Positions 13,370-25,400 of a DNA stretch of 64,000 nt are shown piece by piece; the first letter of the stretch is position 1, and every line of letters starts with the position of its first letter. Source of the stretch: Rhopalosiphum padi (taxonomy: Eukaryota > Arthropoda > Insecta > Hemiptera > Aphididae); contig NC_083598.1 in assembly GCF_020882245.1 (NCBI RefSeq), positions 37,857,858 to 37,921,857 of the forward strand, in the 5' to 3' direction. Under the pieces are notes generated by a model that ran no database searches, was not told the origin of the DNA, and saw nothing but the letters and a program-made list of their open reading frames with translations. The position numbers were made by a program, and so were the translations under genes.

Positions 13370-13750
13370 GATGCATAGATTATGTAGATAGCATATTTTA
13401 AAAACTATTACTAATAAAATGTATTTTTAAAACATTTTCGTAAATAATATAAATTATAGGTTTATTGCCGAAATTAAAATTGAAAATTATATTTATTTTT
13501 AATCATACAAAATAAAAAGTGTAAACTAAAAAATGCTCAAAAATATATTTTATAAGCTTAAAAATGTAAAATATAACTGCATGGGAAATCACGATACAAA
13601 AACAATTATGAAACATTTAATTAAATTAATGTTATTTACAATTTGAGTGAAACGTTTTTCAAATATATTAAAGAATAAAGAGGCATTTTTTTTCCGATTT
13701 TTTATTTTCTTTATTTAATTAATCAATGTCTTAGTATTTTTCGCTCTTTT
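13370..13750. repeat. Segment homologous to 45750-46150
   Basis: Shares CTCAAAAATATATTTTATAA and TTTGAGTGAAAC/ATTTTTCAAATAT with the B-C intergenic DNA. These are remnants of duplicated gene-upstream sequence. Confidence 0.5.
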
Positions 13751-13774
13751 TTTGAAATATTTACGCTAAATATC

Positions 13775-14095
13775 AAGGATGGGCAACTGACGGCCCGCGT
13801 ACCATTTTTAACTGACTCGGTGACCCGTGCTACATTTAAAATGACTTTATACAAAATATAAAGTTAGGATTTTTTTGTATTTTATTTAATTATATTTATA
13901 AAACCGACATAGTTTATATTGTAAAACGTATATATATATATGAATTATTATCTAATATTGAATTATAAAATAAATGTAAATTGTAAATTTTATTGACTTT
14001 TTTTTTTGTTTTTGATTTTTATATTCTCTGGCCGCTAGATCTCCATTTTCAAAAAATTGGCTCTCTATTAGCATTGAGCTTCCCATCTCTGCTAT
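13775..14095. mobile_element. hAT-like non-autonomous element
   Basis: The left end reads AAGGATGGGCAACTGACGGC and the right end GAGCTTCCCATCTCTGC, a degenerate inverted pair of the GATGGGCAAC hAT type. The interior is AT-rich with no frame. Confidence 0.45.
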
Positions 14096-15434
14096 ACATC
14101 AACACAGAAGTATTAATAGCTTTAACAGCTTAAATAGAATCAATTGATACTTTATATCAATCTGATTAAATCATAAAATATGATATATCTATCAATTCAC
14201 ATATCAGGTATTGATTAACATTCAATGTAATAAATAGGGCTTGGAAATGGTTTGACGACCATGTATTTACTGTGTATTTAATATTTTATTCCTAACTACA
14301 CGCTATAATAATATTATCTTTTGTAAGTATCTATTAAGTGTGTGAATGTTAAAAATCTCTTATTGTTAACGGAATAGACATAATTTATAATTTACAATAT
14401 TTAATGCAATTGATCAAATATATTATCGCTATTATCGCTCTCATTACATTAACTGGCATATAAATATATTTTAAAAACATAAATAAATCTCAAAATCAAA
14501 ATAATTATGAAGAAATTAGACAATTCTAATGATTATTTTTATGATTTATAATCATAAGTTGTTTTTTTAATTTTGGACATGATTCTTGTGTAAAAGCGTA
14601 TAGACAATATATTACTAATTTTAACGATATTGGATTTTAAGCTCACACTGAATTTATCTCTATTTTTTTTTATTTTGTTGCTCATAATACTCAGTATATT
14701 TAGTATTTATTCAGTTGAACTGATATTCAATAACAGATTTAAAAATACTTGTTAAGAACTTTTATTGATTACTACCTATATAATCTTTCTTTTCTAATGT
14801 AGACACATATTATATTTTAAAATAACTACTGAATAAAGTTTGAATAATTTGTCTCGCCATGTAATTCCGATAAAGGCTTGGGATCAAAATTATAGAAACT
14901 GGAATATGCCCGAAACCATTTTTTGATTTTCTTAGAAACCTAAACCGGAAATGATACCAATATTTTTATTGGTAGATAATTTTTTTCGGTTCCAATTTTA
15001 TTCAGCAATTTTATACATTTTGAAAAAGATAATTAATTCATTAAATTTGGTTGACTTTTAAATGTATACGCCATGTATTTATAATTTTCTATTTCTATAA
15101 TCGATAATAATTCCGGGAAACTATAAAATATAATTATAAATAACAATTATTGCTATTTGTCTGTCTGTTAGTCTAAATACTCTTAACTCTAAAACCTTTG
15201 TTATAATTGACATAATTATACATTTATACATTATTAATAGAAGATTTTTTTTTCTTTATTGGTTAAGCATTAACTACAAGGGTTATACAATGATTTTAGT
15301 AACTTATAATAGTAATTCAGAATTTTTTTTTTCATAATCCTAAGTAGGTATATTTATGTGCTTAAGACGATGGTGTGATTTAAAATGGAATATATCTTGT
15401 TGTTGCATACATATTATAAATTAAAATTTAGTAA

Positions 15435-15700
15435 TAATTTAATGAGAAATCCTGGTGTATAAATCCTATGATTTTAGTTATCCCGATGTGGGAAAAATAC
15501 TGTTATTGGAGTAACCCTGTGATTTGTAATCGTGATGAAAAGGAGGTCCCACTTTATGAGTAATCCTGTGAATAAAGTAATCCTAGTGAATTAGATATCC
15601 TATGATTAGTGTGATTAAGTTATCATGATGTATGAGAAATCTTTTTGTATATGAAACCCTGTGCTTTAAGTAATCCTGATATGCAGTAATAGTCTTATTG
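15435..15700. repeat. Degenerate short tandem repeat, AATCCTGTGA-like
   Basis: About a dozen drifting units of the type [AG]TAATCCTGTGA[AT] occur (for example AATCCTGGTG, AACCCTGTGA, AATCCTGTGA, AATCCTAGTGA, AATCCTGATA). It lies just downstream of the gene B terminal exon. Confidence 0.55.
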
Positions 15701-16230
15701 ATTTATGATGAAAGAGAAAATAGTATTGCCAATTTAAAGATTTTATCCTAAAAAAAAAAAATAATAATAATAAATAATTAATAATTAATACCAATTAACA
15801 ATGAATTTCAATAATTTCAATAATTTCAATAAAAAAAACTATTTGATTTATTAGTACACAATTATTGATTATTATATTATTTTATTAGTTTATTCTAATT
15901 CTTGAGTATTTTGAGTATTTTGAGTAAATTATTTTAAATTATTTAAATTATTTATACTCTAATTACATGATAATAGTATATGAAAAATTACAGAATTTTT
16001 GTAAAAACTAATATTAATAAATTTATTAACAATATTAATAACAAATAGTTTAAAAAAATCTGATTTTACAACTTATTTTTTAGATCTTAGTTAATTATTT
16101 TAAGTGATTTATGTATAATCTTTATTTCTTATAGTCTTTGCAAAACTCAGTTGTACTAGACATCGCTAAAAACAAAACAAAAAGTATGTTTAAGAATTAT
16201 TATTAGCGTATTATGGATTAATACATATCT
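15700..16230. repeat. Gene 3'-end block homologous to 47530-48055
   Basis: It covers the terminal exon and the DNA downstream. Past 16230 the homology breaks and resumes at about 19850 in gene B against 48060 in gene C. Confidence 0.75.
16121..16126 (-). terminator. Gene B poly(A) signal
   Basis: AATAAA on the minus strand overlaps the TAA stop codon of the terminal exon. A hexamer at the same place is kept in gene C. The cleavage site cannot be read. Confidence 0.5.
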
Positions 16231-19200
16231 AAATTTATGAACTCAAAATAAATTAGATAAACAACTATTATATTAACCCTAATCAAGTAGATGTAAATTG
16301 CAATTGCATATACATGATATCATTATAATCTATGATTATTGTCTACATTTTCAGTGTTATATGTGGTGTATATTTAGGTCTATTGTACTGGGACTGTTAT
16401 ATACTGCAATATTTTAGTCATAATTATGAGTATAAATTGAAGTTCTTAAAAGAGTGAAATATTGGGAATTACTTAAAAGATGAAATATAATATGTAAATA
16501 AAGTAAATAGGTTATTAATAACGTATTGTTGATAATATTTTTAGAAAAAAAATTTAAGAAATTTTCTACATAATCAAATATTTTTTTATAAACCTATTCA
16601 TTGTGTATAATTTATATATATACGTATATACCTTGTGTTTCATTCTTTAAATACATGTCATGTTCATCTAATAGCTTCACACAGTAGTCTTGTGCTATCT
16701 CTATTTTTTTTTTAAAAATAATTGTTTAGTTTGTATTTTGATTATGCGGTGTAAATATAGGACTATATACTATGAAACTTGACAATATAATTACTATTAA
16801 TAAGAAAAAATAATATACGAGGTATATCCAGAAAGTAAGTGTACTGAGGCTCTCACGACCGTAGGGAATATTATTTTACATGTTCGCTACACTGCTGTAT
16901 AGTTTTACTTTTGTTCTTTATAAAAAGACCATAACAAGTTCAGTACGTTGAAAATTGTTGTCACAAGAATTTTTCTCGTGAAAAATGTCGATCGAGTCTG
17001 CCGCCGAGTGCGAAATCCGCGCCGTCATTCATTACCTCTTTAGAACGCTATAAACTGGAGGGTGATAATTTTCTCAAGTCTATTGTTACTGCAGATGAAA
17101 CTTGGGTTACACACTATACGCCTGTAACCAAGAGACAGTCCGAACATTAGTGTCACACCATAGTTCACCCTCAACCAAAATGTTCAAAACCAACATTTCA
17201 GTCAAAAAAATCATGGCATCAGTGTTTTGGGACCACAAAGGCGTCATATTGATTGAATATTTACCTCAGGGGTAAACCATCAAAGCAGCAAGGTATTGTG
17301 AAACCCTAAAAAAATTGAGGAGAGCTATTCAAAATAAAAGGAAGAGTCTGTTAACAAGAGGAGTCTGCCTGCTGCACGACAACGCCAGCGTACGGCCAAT
17401 GTCGTGAAGCAATTTTTGGGCTCATTTGTATGGGATGTTTTGCCCTCCGTATTCCCCGACCGGGTGCCTTTTGTTGACAGATTACCATTTGTTCATTTCC
17501 CTGAAGAAGCACATAGGTGGAAAAAAATTTTCTACTGACGAGGATGTGAAGGGGTGGTCGAGAAGTGGACAAAGGAGGAGGTGGCGGCAGACTCGATCGA
17601 CATTTTTCACGAGAAAAATTCTTGTGACCACAGTTTTCAACGTACTGAACTTGTTATGGTCTTTTTGTAAAGAAGATGAGTAAAGCTATACAGCAGTGTA
17701 GCGAACATAGTAAAAAAATATTCCCTGCGGTCGTGAGAGCCTCAGTACACTTACTTTCTGGATATGCTCGTACTTTTTTTAAAATAGTTTTTTTCAATAT
17801 TGTAGCATAATATTGTGTTGTGGTGGGAAGGGTGGCATACAACCAATATCAAACAAATAAATACAGTGATATATATTACAATATACGTATTATTAAACAA
17901 GAATTATTTATATTTATATTTTTAAATTACAATTCAATTATTTATAAAGATACATGTATGTGAAAGATCAACAATACAAGGAAAATATTAAAAAATACTT
18001 TAATTATTAAATTATTAAATTATTTAAATTAATCGTTTTTCACCATTTCAACAACTAATTTTTCAATCGTTTGTCATACTATATTGTCTAATAAATGTGA
18101 ATTAAGTAGGTAATGATCGAAATATATTGGGCACATTATTATATAATTATCTTAATTTATAGCATTACCTAAAGACTTTAGTAGCGTATCAGGTTAAATC
18201 ATTTTAACCTCGATAAGACCTTCAGTATAAGAAAAAACTTACCTTCAGTATTATGAATTGCCTTAATTATATTTAAATAATATGCTCTTTTAGTGTAGTA
18301 ATTGCTGAAATCTATAAATATAACTTATTGTTTATTATTATTATTCTCAAAGTATATTATTATATACATTATAATTAGTATATCAATACAATAATTTCAA
18401 TATAAATATTTCAACATTTTATATACTTTTTATTTGTGTTTTATTTTTTTGACTTTAAGGTAAGAGCGTACATAGTAAGAGTATTACTTTGACTATAGTT
18501 CTAGGCGCAACATTTCTTAGATCCAAAATTCATAATTATAGAAATTGAACCAATGCAAATTATAAAAATTAAATATAATTTTAAATATGAACTTATAAAA
18601 ATAAAAACTAATCTTTTAAAACTGATAAGAAAGCTTTAAATTATTTACCGATTAATGTATTACGTTGTTGAAATGCTACCTCGAGAATAACGTAATTTTG
18701 TTCACCAGTGTTACATTCTAAAAAAACCAACCAATTCATTTATTACATAAGTTAATTATAGTTTAATATAACAAATTTAGAAATTGGTTCACAAAATACT
18801 TTATTCATTCAGTAATCATCTAAATCAACAATTATTCTCTTCAAAAAGTTCAAAATAGTGAAATTTTCATCAGGAATTACGATGTAACGTCATTTGGTCA
18901 GGAACAACATTATAAATCACTAAAATTACACTATTCTATTAATTATTTTATCCAAACACACATTGCACTGATTTTAAGAATTGATTAACTCCATATATTG
19001 GCTATAGTTCAAAGGTTAAATAAATTTATATTTTTAATAACTTTCAACATGTAATTTTTATAGGTCAACATTAATATCTTATGCTTAAGGATAAATTGAA
19101 TATCCATTAAAATAAGTTTAATATTAGTGATTATGAATCGTTTTTTGTATACAATTGCATTCAAATTTAACACATCCATTCTAGTGACATACTCTTCTAT

Positions 19201-19497
19201 ACAGCAGAGCGATCCCCACTTGCCAACCCTTTTTTTTAATAATTGAAATTAAGTTTTTATTCTCAAATCTTTTCATCAATATTAAATCAAAAATAATAAT
19301 TGTAAATCCATATTATACCACATTAATCAGTGACAACTCAAAAATAACATCAAATAGGACTTTTTGCCATAGTAAGTTGTATTATAAGGAAAACAATAAC
19401 TATAAATATTATAATTACGGTTAATGGTTAAAAGTGTTTATTAAAATAATAATGAATTTATAATGTTTACCAACGTATCCAGATTTTTCAAGAGCAT
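16122..19497 (-). CDS. Gene B module IV and terminal exon
   Basis: In transcript order: 19471-19497 (ALEKSGYV), 18243-18311 (begins FSNYYTKRAYYLN), 16632-16700 (begins IAQDYCVKLLDEH, containing a Tyr-Cys pair) and terminal exon 16122-16165 (MSSTTEFCKDYKK, then stop). The terminal acceptor has a strong T-rich tract. AATAAA on the minus strand (16121-16126) overlaps the TAA. Gene C has a homologous terminal exon (ILSNIPEFCKQ, stop) but lacks the region between about 16.23 and 19.85 kb, and with it the first three exons. The mariner relic lies in the intron between 16632-16700 and 18243-18311. Confidence 0.72.
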
Positions 19498-22400
19498 CTG
19501 TTAAGATAATATTATGTATTATAAATACAATATTATTATTTACTTTACGTACTCATTAAATTATATTTGGAGGAGAGACTTAAGTATTCAGTTGCAAAAA
19601 GCTTGCATCCAATGCTTTTGTACTCCTCGTATGTCTTACCACGATACAATATTTTACATTTTTAAAGAACTTTTTATCACGTTAATGATCTAACTGTACA
19701 GAACATAAAGAAAATACTCTACGACACTAAAACTTATACCCGTATTTTTTTAGCTACCGTCCACTAACGTATTGAACCAATTACGTACTATAATAATAGG
19801 TAACGCATAATAAAGTTTGGGATCAAAGAAGAATTTGTACAAAATTAAATTTAAAAAAAACATATATAAAAACTATTTTTCATTTTAAGTTTTAAGAACT
19901 GTACAAAAAAAATCTTAAGTTCAATTCAGTTGGCATAACTTGAACTAATTAAAATTTCAACAAAATACAAAAAAAATTGTCGTTCACCAATAGATTCATC
20001 ACAAATAGTTCTGTATCAATATTTCAAATTACTCAGATAATGGATTGAACAATTATTTTTATATGCGTTTAATGTTTGAATCCCAATAATTTCAAAGCAT
20101 TTATTGATTATAGTAATAATAATATTTTTTCTTTAAAGTAGAAAAGTGTAGGAATCTTTGATTTAAGAGAGATTCAGATAAAATATGTTGTCCATATCTA
20201 ACAAAAACGTATCCGTAGCATAAAAAATCTATAAATATCGTAGTAAACTTGTTAATTTAGTAGATTTTACTCAGACTTTTTAAGTATCAATTAAATATAA
20301 ATGACAATTTGATATCACTTTAATTTTAACATGTAATATACATATCTAATTTTTTATTTTAATTATTTTGGGGATAAACCTTCGTAAGCCAGGGGGGACC
20401 TCTATGTTATTTCCACCTATGAACATATTATTATGTATTATTAAAATATGTATCTATAATTTTTGGAAGTATTTAATAATAAAATAATTATTTTAATTAG
20501 TTAATTTATAAAAAAAATTGTTAAGTTTATTTCATCTAAAATATAGAATTGTATAATATTAAATGTGTAATCATACCTAGACATCCTAGAATAAAAATAA
20601 AATTCAGTATATTAGTATAAAAGTTAAATGAAGTACCTAATTATAAATCTAACCTTTTTCAAGAATAAAAAAATTAACGTAAACAAATTTATTTCTAAAT
20701 AAATGCAATATTTTGTAATTGAATTTGTTTCTTATGAAGTTTGGTTATTAATAACTATATTGATTTAAATTCAAAAAATATTGTCAATTAAATTACTTTC
20801 TATTCAAACATTTCGCAATCTTCTTGAGGAATTAAGGAAGGGAATATTTTAATATAACCAAATTCCGCTAAATTTTAATTATAACTATAAACAAAATAGT
20901 ATTACAAAAATTAAATTGTTTAAGTTAAATAATCGAAACCCCATTTAGTATTTATTTAATGTGTGTCCAATTATAAGCATTATAAATATAGTAAATTGGT
21001 ATTTATTTAATTATTCAAATAAATTGTTTTTACTTAATACTTTATGTTATTAGTTTATTACAATGAAGAACTTTGTAATCTATGATTTTAATAGTATACT
21101 AATGTTCCCTTATTATTGATATACATTTTTAGTTTGTATAACTCAATAAACAAAATAAATTTAAAGGTATGTATTCAAATATTCCTAGCAAATTACAAAA
21201 ATAAAAAAATTTAATTTTCTCTCAATATTTAAAATAACAGTATTACCTACCTACTGCATAATGGTTATTACGACCTGGAATAAAAAGCAATACAGATATT
21301 ATTTATACAATATAATAATACTATTTACTTAGGCTAAGTTATTTCATAACATGTGTTCTATTTGAAAATTGTAACAATATAACTACTTCTGTAGCATTAA
21401 AAGTACCTACTTGTACTGAAAGTTAAATTAATCAAAAATAAATTTAAATTCTCATCTTTGGACATTTTATTATCAGAAATAACGAAATAAACTGAACATC
21501 GGAAAAATGGCCGAGTAAAAAACGTCCCTAACGAATAAAATTTAAATAATAATCGATAGTATTAATAATTATAGCAATAGTAATCCAATACAGTCGGAGT
21601 TATTAAATTTGATATAATTTAAGATGTAATGTAAATTATTATTACATCTATCGACTATTTTTAGCACACATAGGTACATACATAGGTTGTATAAGTACAT
21701 TTAATTCCAAGCACTGTTTATAATTTATTAGGTAGGTATGCAATTACTAATTAACAAGATATATTCTTACACCAGGCAACCGTTCCTTCAAGTCCATCGA
21801 TCACTGAAACATAGAGAAATATTGTTGTTATTTGATGAGAATATAACATTTATTTAATTGTATAATACATTTCATAACATTGTAAGTTAAATTAATTTTT
21901 TAGTATAAATCACGACTATTAGTACATAGAACGTTCAACGTATATGAATTACAGTTGTATTATTATTTCTGTATTATTGTTATTACACTTATCGTCTGTA
22001 TGCCGCTAAAATTTTAAGCTACCGTCACAATTTCCCTTCATTTCTATCTTGATTTATTTTTCTCTATTTTATAGTTCTATTATTTAAAAGCTCATCAAGT
22101 TCGTCGTTATGATAACTATGATAAATGAGTCGTGTCCCGTTTCGCCACAGTTTCATTTGGCCGCAAAATGTATACTATTTTGCCGCCGGACCATTTCGTC
22201 GCATAATTCTTAAATTATTTGCAATATGTATCTATTTATATATCTATCTATATTATAACAAATACCTTTACCTCGTTGGTTCAAGAGTTTCTCAATAACC
22301 ATACTAATCAGATTTAATTCCGGTTTTCAATAATGGATAGCGTTTAAGAAGATGTTTGGTTTACGTGTAATTTTTTACGGGAAACACCTTTCGAAATAAC

Positions 22401-25400
22401 CGTGCCATGTTAATAATATTAATGTTATTCTTTTTGAAGTTCACTTACATTTAGAAGCCTCTACATCAAGATAATTTTTATATGCTTCTATAAAATCTGT
22501 AAAAATGATTATAGACAAATTAGGTATTTTGTATGAACACGCAAAATAGAAACCATTTAGATCCGGTAATCAGTTCCGTATTTCCTATGTTTTATAATAT
22601 ATATAGAATAGACTCTATATATTATTTTGAAAATGTTTCTATTAATATTAGTCGTTTGGGGAATAAATAAATGTATATTCAGTAGTTATATTAGCTTTTT
22701 TTTTCCTGTATTAAACGATATTAACATTTGTATCTCCCATATTTTTCTTACAAAATCATCCACAAATTCCTTAGAAAACACAGTGATATATCACCAAGTA
22801 TAAATAGTAGGTAAAACAGATTTGTAAGTGATCCTATAATCTATGTTCTATATTTTATCGTAAAAATGCTCAAAAAAAAAAAAAAAAATCATGATTTATA
22901 CACATAAATATGAGATACGAGTTTAAAAATATTTTTACTTAAATCTTTTTATTCTATTTTTCTGAAAATTGAAAACTTTAAAGAATATAAAACATATTCA
23001 AGATCATAGTACATAATATACTATTACATCATTAAATTCATTTTCAATTCATTTTTTTTTGTTTTCATTGGGGTTTCTTAAGTTATTCTCTTATAAAATA
23101 AATAGATAAATTGAAATAAAAAGATAAATTGTACATTGTATTTAAAACATATTTTATGGAATAATTTCCATCGAATTTAGCAAATAATGGACTAATTTCT
23201 ATTAGATTTAACAAAATATACATTTCACATGACTTATTGTTGAACTAAACAAAAATTAGACATCAATAAATATTCTTGTAGCCATCTGAAGAATGGATTC
23301 AATAATTTTAAATAAGTTATTACACTTACATGATTGTTTTATAGAGAAGTTATAATTATCTAATCCATTTTCATCTATGAAAAAAAATGTTTTTGTTTTA
23401 CAATCTAGACAATAATTTAATACACTCATACGTTTTAGATAACTAATATAGGTAATTGATTTCTGTAATATCCATGTACTAGTTTCATATTTATAATCAA
23501 CAATTTTATCATTTTTAATTTTAATATAGAAAAATATTATTAACCTATATAAAATTATCGTCATTCATAAGTTACTTACAAGTGAACCCATCAGCTTTTA
23601 ATATAGCTATTAGGACAAATAATACATATTTTAGTACTTAAAGAGTAAATAATAAATACAATTAATCAAAATAAAAATGTAACAGTCATTGAGTACCTAT
23701 ACTATTTAAAATTTTTTGATATTGAGTTATAAGACGTTAGCAGCTTGCCAGCCTTTTATTGATAATTTTAGTGGTGCAAAGTACTTACTCTATTAATATT
23801 ATAATTTTTGGTTAGGAATCATATTTTAATCGAGTTATTTTTTGGTGTCCTTGTCTTAATTAAAGTTAACAATATATTTATATTACATATTGGTCAATAC
23901 AATTACACCTTTTGCCTACTATTTTTTTTTTTTTTGATAAGAGACGATTTCAACGTCAATATGTAAAAGATATTTTAAAATTTTTATTTTATTCATCCAC
24001 AATACATCATGTAATTCAAATCATACTACTATCAACAAATAACGAATAATAAATTCCTACGTTCCTACGGATTAAAATTTTACAAATGAAATATAACTAT
24101 GTTCTATTAGTAGATATTCCAATATTAAAATTTGATCAGTTTCTAATATAACAAATTATAATACATTTAGGTGATATAATCGTTTATCGATATTATGTGT
24201 TATATTCCAACATTATTGTAATATTATTATGTTTGATTTTATATATTTTAATTGATAAATTCAATTTTCAAAGAACAGATTGCTCTAATCATAGTTAATA
24301 TAAATAAAATAAATATTAGTAGATTTACTAATGTAGGTACTTATACGAAATATCTTACCAGTGCACACTTAAGAATATTAAAAAAAATTTGTATTATTAT
24401 TTATTTTATATTTATAAATTATCACACTGAATATCAAATGTAACTGGTTAAATAGTTTTAATATAATTTACTAACATATTATACATATAATATATAAGCA
24501 ATTACAATAATATGTCTAAAAAGAAAAATAATAAATACTTAAAACAATATCAATATTATTGGTTATATACGTTATAGTAATTTCTATTCCTTCCTTACCT
24601 TCAAACACGTGACTTAAGAATACTGCCTCACGATCCTTTAATCCTTTAAATCATAATATTTCTATACAAAATATAAAATTTTACGCGCAGAATGTTATTT
24701 TATAAGAATTTTTAATCCAGAAAATTAATTTTAAACACTGCGTCGTCGCTTCTTTGAATTCATAATAAATAATTTGCAATTTTTGAAAGGTATTAATTAA
24801 TTGTAATGAATTTGAATCAAAATTTATTTATGATAAACTTTTACTTTCTACTTTTTCTCTTAGTTCCTTTGAATAACCTAGCATTTCACCTAGACAAAAT
24901 TTAATAATTATTTTTACATCATTATAGAACATTTATTAGTTACACACCGTTTTACCTGATATTTTAATGATTAAAATCTTATTTCTATGTACTCATTTAT
25001 AAATGATTATTTTAATACGTTTCGTATTATTAGTGTTTTAGAATGTCAATGAAAGATATGATATCTTTCGACTTTATAATTTGTGTGTTTAAAGTACTTA
25101 TATAAATTTAGGCAATTATGATACATATAGGTATCAACTAAATTGGTTAAAATTGGAAATTGTTCTAAGTATACTTTGAATATTTATTTATTTATTAGCG
25201 GACACAAGTCCAATTTTTAAAATTTATGTGATAAGATACGATTGTCATTAATAGTATTTTAAGATTAATACCTAAAATTAATATAATATTATAATTTGAT
25301 AACAATGGTTACTGATAGTATTTTAAAATCTAAAACGAATATTAAAAGTAGAAGAAAGATCTATATACCTACATATATACATTTATATGTACACAAATAA

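Larger units (their letters stand above)
8860..15430. other. A-B intergenic region
   Basis: Apart from the repeats and the CpG-rich patch listed separately, the region is AT-rich with no convincing exon on either strand. A possible 18-nt exon near 14775 (minus) was not linked to any gene. Confidence 0.5.

Noticed and set aside
14775..14792. Possible 18-nt exon downstream of gene B
   Set aside because: It lies beyond the stop and AATAAA, and no homologue was found.
17351..17842. Frames of 62-85 codons around the mariner element
   Set aside because: Shadows or broken pieces of the transposase and its inverted ends.
23256..23564. 102-codon minus-strand frame
   Set aside because: It only extends the frame of exon 23330-23374 into both introns. 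Strong splice sites (TTTTTTCATAG and GTAAGT) and the matching structure in gene C argue for a 45-nt exon.
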